A stretch of 64,000 nt of DNA from Burkholderia diffusa (GTDB taxonomy: Bacteria > Pseudomonadota > Gammaproteobacteria > Burkholderiales > Burkholderiaceae): positions 62,001 through 126,000 of the forward strand of contig NZ_CABVPN010000013.1 in NCBI RefSeq assembly GCF_902499115.1. Reading direction: 5' to 3'. The notes under the pieces were generated by a model. The model had not been told where the DNA came from. It did not search any database and worked only from the letters and a program-made list of their open reading frames with translations. Both the position numbers and the translations under genes were made by a program. How positions within the stretch are numbered: position 1 is the first letter of the stretch; every line of letters starts with the position of its first letter. Below are positions 8,377 through 16,846 of the stretch, piece after piece.

Positions 8377-9611
8377 GTGCCGCTTGCCAACAGCCTTGTA
8401 CCTCAATTGGTGAAAGTGACCGGCAGTGCTTCCTCCGAAGTCGTCGTACTGTCCAGCGGCGACGTTCTTCAGTTGTCGGTCAATTCGAGCACCTACCCGC
8501 TCTACAGCGTGCTGGACAGCTACGGGGTCGTCGTAAAAAGCGTCCATCTCTGGCTGCGCAAGCTAAGAGCCGAAGCTGGTTTGAGCATCAGCATGAGCAC
8601 TGTCGAGCAGTACGCCCGTACCCTTTCTTATCTCTGTCGTTGGATTGAGCGGGATGGGCCGTATCCGAACCTGAGCGTCGACGAAAATCTCGTGCTGCTC
8701 AGTCGCCAAGACATCCAAGCGTGGACTCGCGACATGAAAACGCGAGGAGCCGAAAGCCATAACACCTTGCATTCACGAGAGGCCTGCGTGAAGCAATTCT
8801 TGGACTGGATGGCAACGCAAGAAGCCGGCAATCTGCGGGACCCAGAGAATTCCCCATATGGCCTGCCGGCACGCTTCGCTACGTGGTCGCACCACCGAAT
8901 GCCCGTAGTCCGAGGTATGTCTCTGCAGAAATCGTTGTGCAGCTCCTGAATGGCATGCACAACGAGTGCGAGCGGTGCATGTTCCACGCACAGTACGACA
9001 TGGGCCTCAGAATCTCTGAGTTGGTGAATCTCGTGGCTAGCGACATTCCCGATGACTCGATGTACGACCCCGCCTTTCAATTCATTCCAATCTGCGCCCG
9101 GCGTGTCAAGGGGCGTGGAGGCCAGAAACCCGAAAAAATCACCCTGATGTCGCGGGCTGTCCTCAGGCGCATCAAGCGCTATCACAGTAGTCGCGAGTAC
9201 AAGCTCGCTTCAGATTGGGATATCAATGACCCCAACAAGCCGGTGTTTCTGACCGCAAATCAACTGCGGTGGAGCCCCAGAAACGCGTCGAAGCAATTCA
9301 AGAAAGCTGTCAGAAGAGTTCGCCTCATCGATGCTATGGCGACCCATTGGATGCGTCACGGCACTGCCTTTTCAGTATTGTGCTCGGACATCGGGAAGAC
9401 CTACCAAGACAGGATGTTGTTGGTTCAGCAAATGCTTGGGCATGCCCATTTGAAGACAACCGAGATTTACACGCAAATTCCGCCCGACCTGTTGCAGAGG
9501 CTAACCAAAGCCGGCAAAGAAATGAATCGCCTCGACGAGGCTGAATCTATCCGCGAGCAAACCTACCTCGGGCCGCTACAGCACAATGAAAAGCGGGGGC
9601 ACCATGCGTAA
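8377..9611 (+). pseudogene. ginA: GinA-like tyrosine recombinase, broken by a one-base frameshift
   Basis: First gene of the recombinase operon. The N-terminal core-binding (SAM-like) domain runs from the GTG at 8377 (GGGAGG ribosome site 7 bases upstream) to about 8873. The catalytic domain continues in another frame to 9611 and holds the complete Arg / His-x-x-Arg / His / Tyr set: GLRISELVNL, THWMRHG, MLGHAHLKTTEIYTQ. Inserting one base near 8874 (CGC CTT CGC TAC) joins them smoothly as LPARLRYVVAPPN, giving about 411 residues. A frameshift or sequencing error is therefore likely. No slippery heptamer is visible, so programmed shifting is unlikely. The downstream part could start at GTG 8883 as a catalytic fragment. 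Confidence 0.85.
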
Positions 9612-11715
9612 CGAACCAGTCCGCCTCTACAAGCCACCCAAGCCAACTCTCGCAGACCCATACGCCCAAATCAAGTGGATGTTTTTCCAAGTGGAGGCCG
9701 AGTACGAAGGCTTGAGCGCTGAGCGTTTCCGTTATGCGCGCAACAAGTACTTGCAGTTCGTCGCGGAGACGAGCGCCTACTACCCCGAACTCGAGAGCAA
9801 CAAGCGTTTTTACTTGACAATACACTGGGAAGCCGACGCACTGATTCGCTTCAACAGATGGCTAGTCGGCCAAGACCTCAAGAGCAAATCTCGATATGGC
9901 GTGTACAAATCGGTTCGTCAGGTCATGGATATGGCTTACGCGCTTCGCATTGTCGACACCGTGGTCTACCACCCGCCGGTGTTCAAGGGCGCCTCAGAAA
10001 CTAAGGAGCGGTCCGCGTACACTGAAAGCGAACAAGAAGTCGTTAACGCAGCCATCGCCCGTTGGATTGACTTGGCCAATAGCGTCCTCAATGGCTACAC
10101 TCCGACTGGCGAGGGCATCCCGTATCGTCGCCAGAATACTCTTCCTCCGATTTCGATAGACGGCCAACTATGCACCGTTTCTGAAGCGGCGAAACGATAT
10201 GGTGTTAAGCACGGGGTAATTTCCCAGCGAATTCGAACGGGCTGGACGCCGGAACAGGCCGTGGGCCTCGCGCCCCCGCCCTCGCCACGCTTTACTTCAA
10301 TTCAAATTTCGGTTGAAGGCATCAGCTATTCGAGCGTAGGTGCTGCCGCCAGAGCCTATGCCGTGGACCCAGCGGTAGTCGCCCAAAGGTTGCGGATGGG
10401 ACACACCCCGGAGCAAAGCGTCGGCATTGACCCAATTCATGTGCTGCAACGCGACGAGCGTGCCTTACTCTGGTTGTTCGAGAATCAATACGCGTGTAAC
10501 GCTCTCGCGATGTATGAGGACTTCTATGACCGGCGGCAGAATCTTGTCGCCGTCTGCACGATGCAACGCCTGTCAAAGCTATTCATCCGCTGGGGTGTCT
10601 GGCCGCATGTCGATGACCGCCTAATCATGCCGTTGGCGGCCGAATTCAGTATGCTCGCTGGCCTGAACGTCGAGGCGCTCAAAGAGCTTGAAATCGACTC
10701 CTACCAGCGCGAACACCGGCTCACCGGACAGCCTGTCATTACGTATCGGAAACGACGGGCCGGCAGTTCGACCCGCTCAGAGGACAGAGAACTTCATCTT
10801 CCGTTACTTGACATGGAAGAGCTGTATCTTGACGAGTCCGTAGTTCAAAAGCTTGGGAAGCTGGTTGGCTTGGTTCTAGGGCTGACGTCGCGTATCAGGG
10901 AAGACGCTCCCCCGGAGATTGCTCGCCGCCTTTTCATATTCGAAGACGTCGAATGCTCGCACAGAGAGGGCAAACGCGTCATCGTCGCGATAGACCCCAA
11001 AAGGAAAGCCGGAAAATGGTACCGTCGGTTTTGCACCGACGAAGGGCTTTATAGCCTCTTCGGGAAGAACTTTAACTTCAGTCTCGCTCGCTGCCGTCCA
11101 ACGCTCGCCACCAATATGGTACTGGCCGGCGCCACGTTGTTCGACGTACAAGTCGCGCTCGGGCATGAGAGCATTCAGACTACCGCCACGTACCTCGATG
11201 AGCAAGGTTTAAAGCCGACCTTCAATCGCACCGTCTCCGAGGCGCTCGAGCGCATTGCGCAACGCTCTAGAGAATTTCAAAAAACGGAACAAGCGCGGGT
11301 ACCTCGCGCACCGACATCCCCGAGTCCTGAACTTGATTGCTTTCACGAAACACTGTCGGGATGCGGATGCAAGAACCCGTACAACCCGAGCGAGAACGTC
11401 CGGGCTGTCACGAAGCATGTGGATGGCACCCCGTGTCGATTCTGGAACATGTGCATACGATGTGACCGTTCTATCGTCACGGAACGCACCCTTCCAAAAC
11501 TCATCGTATACCGCAGGCGTGTGAGTGTGGCGCTTGAATCAGACTCACCGGCCATCCGAGGTCGAAAATCGCTTTTTGAAGACGCAGTAAAGCTCATCGA
11601 CGGCATCCTCGCAGAAGATGTGGTGTTTCCGGCAGCAGTAATTCGAACCGCCGAGCACGTTGCAGCGACGATGGACGATTTGCTCGTTGACCACTTGATT
11701 TACCAGGGATTCTGA
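9604..11715 (+). CDS. ginB: GinB-like tyrosine recombinase with embedded DNA-binding repeats
   Basis: A 703-residue integrase of the long TnpB/GinB type. N-terminal helical core-binding region; then two tandem ~40-residue repeats at about residues 181-277 (ISIDG...SEAAKRYGV...RIRTGWTPEQAVGL and ISVEG...GAAARAYAV...RLRMGHTPEQSVGI) resembling NUMOD/homing-endonuclease helix-turn-helix modules; then the catalytic domain with LGHESIQTTATYLDE carrying the probable nucleophile tyrosine. The first catalytic arginine position reads AGLNVEAL, so it seems replaced by Asn, and the second box is ARCRPTLAT. The C-terminus has a cysteine cluster (CGC...CRFWNMCIRC), possibly zinc-binding. ATG 9604 has GGGGG upstream and overlaps the end of ginA. 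Confidence 0.85.
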   Translation: MRNEPVRLYKPPKPTLADPYAQIKWMFFQVEAEYEGLSAERFRYARNKYLQFVAETSAYYPELESNKRFYLTIHWEADALIRFNRWLVGQDLKSKSRYGVYKSVRQVMDMAYALRIVDTVVYHPPVFKGASETKERSAYTESEQEVVNAAIARWIDLANSVLNGYTPTGEGIPYRRQNTLPPISIDGQLCTVSEAAKRYGVKHGVISQRIRTGWTPEQAVGLAPPPSPRFTSIQISVEGISYSSVGAAARAYAVDPAVVAQRLRMGHTPEQSVGIDPIHVLQRDERALLWLFENQYACNALAMYEDFYDRRQNLVAVCTMQRLSKLFIRWGVWPHVDDRLIMPLAAEFSMLAGLNVEALKELEIDSYQREHRLTGQPVITYRKRRAGSSTRSEDRELHLPLLDMEELYLDESVVQKLGKLVGLVLGLTSRIREDAPPEIARRLFIFEDVECSHREGKRVIVAIDPKRKAGKWYRRFCTDEGLYSLFGKNFNFSLARCRPTLATNMVLAGATLFDVQVALGHESIQTTATYLDEQGLKPTFNRTVSEALERIAQRSREFQKTEQARVPRAPTSPSPELDCFHETLSGCGCKNPYNPSENVRAVTKHVDGTPCRFWNMCIRCDRSIVTERTLPKLIVYRRRVSVALESDSPAIRGRKSLFEDAVKLIDGILAEDVVFPAAVIRTAEHVAATMDDLLVDHLIYQGF

Positions 11716-11718
11716 AAC

Positions 11719-13605
11719 GTGAGGACCTCCGCTCGACTTCCTGCCTTGTCCGATGTCACCGCTGGGCAAGCGGTCTTTCGAAACGACATGCCAGTCTGGC
11801 TTGGACGCTTTGGCGACGATATCTGGCCCTTCATCGAAACAACTTCGCCTCTCTATACAGGTCCCGCCAGTTCAAGCTTTGTGTGGCGCGATTACGTCGA
11901 TGGCAAAGGCGCCACTCTGCGGCATCCCAGCTCATTTTCAAAGACCACGTATGAGTATTGTCTAACCGATGCAATAGTCGCAGACCTGAAGATTTCCGCA
12001 GTAATTCATGGGTATTTTCCACAGCTCATCAAGCACGCGCGAGCGCGGAAAGAGCAACTCGACCCGAAGACGGTGAGAGGGCGTATTGATGAACTGGCTA
12101 AATTCCTCTCGATGGTCATCAACGAAGGGAAACGTAGACTACACATTCAAATCACTCGTCTGAGTGATATTCCGTTCGCCCTTCTTAAAGAGACTATTCC
12201 ACAGTATCCGGGCCGCTCCGAGCATCTTCGCCGCGCGCTGAAGCTGATTTCCGACCCAATGGTTCAGAGAAATCTCAGCGCCCCGCTCCAGTGGGGCTTG
12301 CTCGACATCGAAAAATCGTCAATTGCATGGGGTGAGTCTAAATATGAAGGCGGCATCCCAACCTTGCCGGATGCCCAGTTCCTATTCCTGCTGAACTACT
12401 GCAAGCATGCTATGACACGCTTCAAGAGTGCCGCCGCGCTGGTCATCCACGATAAGGAATGTCAATCCTTAGCTAGCTCGATTACTCTCCCCGAAAGCGA
12501 AACCTTGGCATCGGCGATGACGGAATATTACGATTTCGTAGAAAAAGGTAAAAGCCAACGGTTCCGAAGGAAACATCGCATCCCCCTGACCGTGGTCAAC
12601 GACATCATCAGCGAGGGGCATCTCGCATCCCTGCTTCTTATCCTGTTGTTCACAGGGATGCGCGCCACCGAGACTCATTTCCTGATGCGCGACTGTCTCA
12701 CGTTTGAACACGGCTACTGGTTCCTTGTCTCCAAACAGGTAAAGCATCGTCCGAAAGATGTTCCAATCTGTGAAGGTTGGCTGGCCGTCGACCTAACAAG
12801 AGACGCGTACGACGTCCTCATGTTCATTACGGAACAAACCGGCAATCCGTATCTTTTTTCGTCATCGGTCCCTGGAAAGGCCGAGACTGGATTCGGGTAC
12901 AGGGGTAGTGCGCTCAATACGAAGTTTGAACGATGGCTAGCACGAATTGACGTAGATGGACTCTTCATCGATTGGACATTTTCAGTTCATCAATGTCGCG
13001 AAACACTCGTGGCACAGCTTGCGAACCAAGAGGTCGGCTTACCGTTCATCAGCATGCAGCTCAAGCATTTTCACAGCCAGTTCAACGCCATGCCCAACGC
13101 AGTAACGGCGGGTTACGGGAACTACCGGCAGCAGTTGATGACAAGCGTTACGACCCGCATCGCCGAGGCTCGTGAGACCGCTCTCCTAGACCTCTTTGGC
13201 GAGGACGCGAAGTTCGCCGGAGGCGGCGGCGCTGCTCACAAGGCGCGTATCGACACGTTCTTTGCGGGTCTAGGCCTGTTCGGCAACGAGCGCGAACAGT
13301 ACATCAAGGATATGGCCAAGCGCGGCGTCAAGCTGATGCCGACAAGCATCGGAGCTTGCGGCAGAAACTTTGCTATTCCGAACGCAGAAGTGCCGCCCTG
13401 CTACGGCGACTATCAGTGTGACCCCGAATGCCCGAGTCACGTGATTACGCAACGGGCAGCGCAGGTGCTCACTATGCGCAGGGAACACGCCCATGGTGAG
13501 GCGGAGCGTGAGACCAATCCGGGCTACAAGACTATCTGGCTGGGCCTTGTTCAAACATTGGACAAGCACATCGCCACCCTGGACCTGGAGACCGTAGATG
13601 ACTGA
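11719..13605 (+). CDS. ginC: GinC-like tyrosine recombinase
   Basis: A 628-residue recombinase, third of the tandem trio. Catalytic residues are visible: Arg in LFTGMRATETHFL (about 315), His-x-x-Arg in SVHQCRETLV (about 423), and a late His/Tyr region LKHFHSQ...TAGYGNY (about 450-467). A cysteine-rich tail follows (CYGDYQCDPECPSH), a likely zinc site as in TnpB relatives of Tn554. It starts at GTG 11719, four bases after ginB stops, with AGGGA upstream, so it is translated with its neighbours. Known GInt biology has all four gin products needed for excision; here it should act with GinA, GinB and GinD at the island ends. Confidence 0.87.
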   Translation: MRTSARLPALSDVTAGQAVFRNDMPVWLGRFGDDIWPFIETTSPLYTGPASSSFVWRDYVDGKGATLRHPSSFSKTTYEYCLTDAIVADLKISAVIHGYFPQLIKHARARKEQLDPKTVRGRIDELAKFLSMVINEGKRRLHIQITRLSDIPFALLKETIPQYPGRSEHLRRALKLISDPMVQRNLSAPLQWGLLDIEKSSIAWGESKYEGGIPTLPDAQFLFLLNYCKHAMTRFKSAAALVIHDKECQSLASSITLPESETLASAMTEYYDFVEKGKSQRFRRKHRIPLTVVNDIISEGHLASLLLILLFTGMRATETHFLMRDCLTFEHGYWFLVSKQVKHRPKDVPICEGWLAVDLTRDAYDVLMFITEQTGNPYLFSSSVPGKAETGFGYRGSALNTKFERWLARIDVDGLFIDWTFSVHQCRETLVAQLANQEVGLPFISMQLKHFHSQFNAMPNAVTAGYGNYRQQLMTSVTTRIAEARETALLDLFGEDAKFAGGGGAAHKARIDTFFAGLGLFGNEREQYIKDMAKRGVKLMPTSIGACGRNFAIPNAEVPPCYGDYQCDPECPSHVITQRAAQVLTMRREHAHGEAERETNPGYKTIWLGLVQTLDKHIATLDLETVDD

Positions 13606-14056
13606 TGGCCGCCCCGAGGAGCTCACCGAGCATCAGGCAGACACTTCGACGAAAAATGATACACTCATCCTGAATGCCCTCGGGCTGCTCGAGGACCCTA
13701 CCAAGCGCGGGAAGCGCAAGGCGACGGTCGCCGCCATATGCGAGTTGACGGGCCTATCCCGGAATACTATACGCAACAGGCAGTGGGCCTGCGATAGGAT
13801 TCAAACCTTAAAGCGGAAGCTCAAAGCTGGTGCGGTAACGCCGGCCGCGGCCCAGTCAACGTCCGAGCAAACTGCTGAACCCACCCTCGATGACCTGAGG
13901 AAGCGAATCAGACGTATCCTCGAGCAAAACGCGTTGCTATACGAGGAAATCCTGTCCCTCCAAAGCACAATCGCCAAGAAAGACAGCGAGATTGCCGCGC
14001 TCAAAGCTCGGAACAATTTTTCCATCGTCCCGCCCACCGGCCGGGAAACCGAATAA
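13598..14056 (+). CDS. ginD: GinD/TnpC-like accessory recombination protein (DUF6262-like)
   Basis: A 152-residue protein with an N-terminal helix-turn-helix (KRKATVAAICELTGLSRNTIRNRQW, about residues 44-68) and a C-terminal coiled coil (DDLRKRIRRILEQNALLYEEILSLQSTIAKKDSEIAAL). This is the layout of TnpC of Tn554 and GinD of GInts: a small non-catalytic partner of the recombinases. Its ATG overlaps the last 8 bases of ginC, showing translational coupling, and the replacement thyA starts 12 bases after it. Assignment is from position, size and architecture. Confidence 0.8.
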   Translation: MTDGRPEELTEHQADTSTKNDTLILNALGLLEDPTKRGKRKATVAAICELTGLSRNTIRNRQWACDRIQTLKRKLKAGAVTPAAAQSTSEQTAEPTLDDLRKRIRRILEQNALLYEEILSLQSTIAKKDSEIAALKARNNFSIVPPTGRETE

Positions 14057-14068
14057 TCGGATGTCGAC

Positions 14069-14902
14069 ATGAAGCAATATTTGGAACTTCTTCAAGATAT
14101 TTTGGAGAACGGTGTCGCCAAAGGTGACCGTACTGGCACTGGGACCAAGTCCGTGTTCGGGAGGCAGATTAGACATAACCTGTCGAAGGGCTTTCCTCTG
14201 CTGACGACGAAGAAGTTGCACTTCAAGAGCATCGCCAACGAGCTAATCTGGTTCCTTAGCGGGAGCACGAATGTCAGTTGGTTGAAGGAAAACGGAGTCT
14301 CAATCTGGAACGAGTGGGCCACCGATGACAATGAGCTCGGTCCCGTCTACGGCAAGCAATGGACGGCATGGCCGACCAAAGACGGTCGTACCATCAACCA
14401 GATTGACTACGTAGTCAACACGCTTCGCAATAACCCGAACAGTCGGCGCATCCTGTTCCACGGCTGGAATCCGGAATACTTGCCCGACGAGTCAATCAGT
14501 CCGCAAGAAAACGCCCGACAAGGTCGGATGGCTCTGCCGCCTTGCCATCTGCTGTATCAGTTCTACGTCGCGGAAGGTAAGCTGTCCTCGTTGTTGTACA
14601 TCAGAAGTTCGGACAGCTTCCTCGGGCTACCATACAACATCGCCTCCCTGGCATTGCTCACGCACATGCTCGCTCAGCAGTGTGATTTGACGCCGCACGA
14701 AATCGTGGTCAGCATCGGTGACCTGCATGCTTACTCGAACCATATGGACCAGATTCATACGCAGTTGGAGCGCGAGGTTCGTGAGTTGCCTCAGTTGAAC
14801 ATCAAGCGACGTCCGGAATCAATTTACGACTATAAGTTCGAAGATTTCGAAATCGTCGGCTACAACCCGCATCCGAGCATTTCCGCTCCAATTGCCATCT
14901 GA
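14069..14902 (+). CDS. thyA: Island-encoded replacement thymidylate synthase
   Basis: A complete 277-residue ThyA making dTMP from dUMP with methylene-tetrahydrofolate. Visible active-site features are the N-terminal Arg loop (GDRTGTGTKSVFG), the catalytic cysteine in LPPCHLLYQFYV (near residue 159), RRSSDSFLGLPYNIAS-type Arg/Asp/Asn contacts, the His/Tyr motif GDLHAYSNHMDQ, and a proper C-terminus (SAPIAI). It is shorter than and clearly divergent from the host enzyme. It lies 12 bases after ginD in the same direction and probably shares the recombinase transcript. It should supply the activity lost by insertion into the host gene. At the equivalent of the insertion site its bases read CATGCTTAC, not the host CACATCTAC. 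Confidence 0.95.
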   Translation: MKQYLELLQDILENGVAKGDRTGTGTKSVFGRQIRHNLSKGFPLLTTKKLHFKSIANELIWFLSGSTNVSWLKENGVSIWNEWATDDNELGPVYGKQWTAWPTKDGRTINQIDYVVNTLRNNPNSRRILFHGWNPEYLPDESISPQENARQGRMALPPCHLLYQFYVAEGKLSSLLYIRSSDSFLGLPYNIASLALLTHMLAQQCDLTPHEIVVSIGDLHAYSNHMDQIHTQLEREVRELPQLNIKRRPESIYDYKFEDFEIVGYNPHPSISAPIAI

Positions 14903-14914
14903 ACCATCGGTCAA

Positions 14915-15028
14915 GCGCACGGTGGGCACAGGATGCCTCGTGCGCGTACGAAACAACGAGACCGCGGTGAGCCCACCCTACGCTAGGACGTCGTCTCACC
15001 CTTCCATCAGCGGGCATCGCGCGGTCTC
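14915..15028. terminator. Nested inverted repeats between thyA and the DUF2971 gene
   Basis: GCGCACG (14915-14921) pairs with CGTGCGC (14939-14945), and GAGACCGCG (14958-14966) pairs with CGCGGTCTC (15020-15028). They sit in the 134-base gap between converging genes. Neither is followed by a T-run, so termination is an inference. Confidence 0.4.
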
Positions 15029-15036
15029 TGTCCATC

Positions 15037-15663
15037 TCAGATGTTCAAGGGCTCCACGTAGTCAGCATCTATCCCATCATCGCCGATGCCCACGCGACTC
15101 AGCTCGATGTCTTTCCTTTCGCATACGATTTGCAAAGCCTTGAACAGCGCGGGCTCCATTCGATGCCCAGCAATGACCCGTTTCACGGGGCTCGGCAGAT
15201 AGAAGTACGCGTCTCGTTGCAACACGCGAACCTCCTGTTCGTATTCCCATTCGCGGTACTTCGACGACAACACCTGTTCGGCGGCCTGCTCAGGCGAGAA
15301 GTCGTCCCCAAACGTTAGCGACGCGAAGACGCCACGATAGCTGACCTCTTTGATTTCAGGGGCATCGTCCGGCAACTCGACTTCGATTGCCAGACCCTCG
15401 AAGCCAGAGGCGTAGTGAGCCCAAAGCAGGTGACAGTCGAAGGTCTTCGCCAGCGAGCAAACCTTGAGCCCCTTCTTCTGCTCTACGACTCGGGCAACCT
15501 GTTCCTTAATGTCGTCTTCGCGCGAGCTCTTATAAGAATAGGCGAACATGCCCTCCATCGGGTCATTCAGCTGCCGCCAGTCCGCACAAAACAAACGGCT
15601 GTTGAGCATGATGTCAAACGCATACTGAATTTGACTTGCAGGCCTGAATTTATATGCCTTCAA
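15037..15663 (-). CDS. DUF2971-family protein
   Basis: A 208-residue soluble protein matching the DUF2971 layout: an opening YKFRPASQIQYAFDIMLNSRLFCADWRQLNDPMEGMF, a central KVCSLAKTFDCHLLWAHYASGFEGLAIEVELP, and a closing region EYEQEVRVLQRDAYF. Family members are common beside toxin and defence genes, but the biochemical role is unknown. It begins at a TTG overlapping the stop of the upstream FRG gene (TTGA), so the two are translationally coupled and probably work together. Confidence 0.75.
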   Translation of the reverse strand: MKAYKFRPASQIQYAFDIMLNSRLFCADWRQLNDPMEGMFAYSYKSSREDDIKEQVARVVEQKKGLKVCSLAKTFDCHLLWAHYASGFEGLAIEVELPDDAPEIKEVSYRGVFASLTFGDDFSPEQAAEQVLSSKYREWEYEQEVRVLQRDAYFYLPSPVKRVIAGHRMEPALFKALQIVCERKDIELSRVGIGDDGIDADYVEPLNI

Positions 15664-16685
15664 TTTTTCTTCTCCCTAGTCATTTTTCCTCCACGCGTCG
15701 CCGCAGTTGATTTCTTGCGAGCGTCTCGCTTTTTCTTCGCACGCTTTTCCTTCGAACTTCTTTCACGCTCCAGCTTTTCAAGATAGGCCTTACGCTCGTG
15801 CCCCCACCGCCGCTGCTCATCGAAACGCACGTCATGAGCAACACTATCGAGGCCGGGATATATGAACGACTTGGTAAACCCAAAATGTCGAAGCTGCTGC
15901 CAGATAATCGGAGTCTTTTCCTGTGGAATCAAAATCTTAGTAATAAGTGGCCTAACTGCGGAGAACCAATCGAGCGGGTTCACGTCTCTGCCATGGATTG
16001 TAAACAGCCCGGACTGAGCCCGAATTCGCGGCGATAGCTGGGGCGCTGTAATACAGAGCGGCGCGTAGTTATCGAAGTGCTCGGACGACAACATAGTAGG
16101 TCGCGTGTACGCCTCCCAGTAGCCGTAGTCTGCGGCCACATCTACAACCTCATCAATGTCTGCGTGCATCGCGTGATTCACCTTGTGCGGATTCATCGCG
16201 AAGACTGCCGCTGCATTTTTGGCGAATTCGTCAATCTCTTCTTCGCGGTCTTCATCAGAAGCTACGCCCGAAGACTGCGAGTCTTCAATCGCAAAATACA
16301 AAGCGACCAACGCGTTTGTGGTCCAGTCGAGAAGCCTCGTTGGTACACCATGGTGCTGCATCAAAAACAACCATTCGAAATCATTGCGCGGAACGAAATC
16401 CAAAAATGGTATCGAACGACGCTTGAAATCACTTAGCATTCGCTCCGGGCTAACTCCAGTTAGCTCATATCCGCTCGCCCTTAGTACCTCAGTACCATCT
16501 AAAGGCCGTCCGTATGCATCGCGAAACGCAACCAAGTCTCGAAGCGCCCCCGGCGTCAATCGGTAGGTCGCGCTCGAATGCCCCCGAAACCAAGCCGTGT
16601 CATTTTCCGCGCTGTTGATTGCCGACACTACGTCGATATATGCACTCAGCGAATCAACAACCACCACTTTTAGATTTTCTGACAT
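15660..16685 (-). CDS. FRG-domain protein
   Basis: A 341-residue protein with an FRG domain: WFRGHSSATYRLTPGALR near residue 31 and LMQHHGVPTRLLDWTTNALVALYFAIED near 112-139, the two hallmark blocks. FRG domains occur in many mobile-element and putative toxin/defence proteins, and structure comparisons in the literature link them to ADP-ribosyltransferase-like folds; activity here is not shown. The last ~35 residues are extremely basic (Lys/Arg rich), suggesting nucleic-acid or membrane contact. I chose ATG 16685 (MSENLK); a GTG at 16730 would add 15 residues, and neither has a strong ribosome site. First gene of a coupled pair with the DUF2971 gene. Confidence 0.75.
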   Translation of the reverse strand: MSENLKVVVVDSLSAYIDVVSAINSAENDTAWFRGHSSATYRLTPGALRDLVAFRDAYGRPLDGTEVLRASGYELTGVSPERMLSDFKRRSIPFLDFVPRNDFEWLFLMQHHGVPTRLLDWTTNALVALYFAIEDSQSSGVASDEDREEEIDEFAKNAAAVFAMNPHKVNHAMHADIDEVVDVAADYGYWEAYTRPTMLSSEHFDNYAPLCITAPQLSPRIRAQSGLFTIHGRDVNPLDWFSAVRPLITKILIPQEKTPIIWQQLRHFGFTKSFIYPGLDSVAHDVRFDEQRRWGHERKAYLEKLERERSSKEKRAKKKRDARKKSTAATRGGKMTREKKN

Positions 16686-16846
16686 ACGTTTGACATATAG
16701 AAATTTGTAACACCAGACAGCCGTAGTCACAGAAAGGCATGACGAGAAGGCGACACCTTGGATAACGGCATGCCGGGTCGAAACTTGACTATCGCCGGTA
16801 ATAGCACGCTGACCCAGCGAGACACATCAGAGGCCAGCGTGTCCAC

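Noticed and set aside
8377..9611. Programmed ribosomal frameshift in ginA
   Set aside because: No slippery heptamer or downstream structure at the break; a one-base deletion explains it better.
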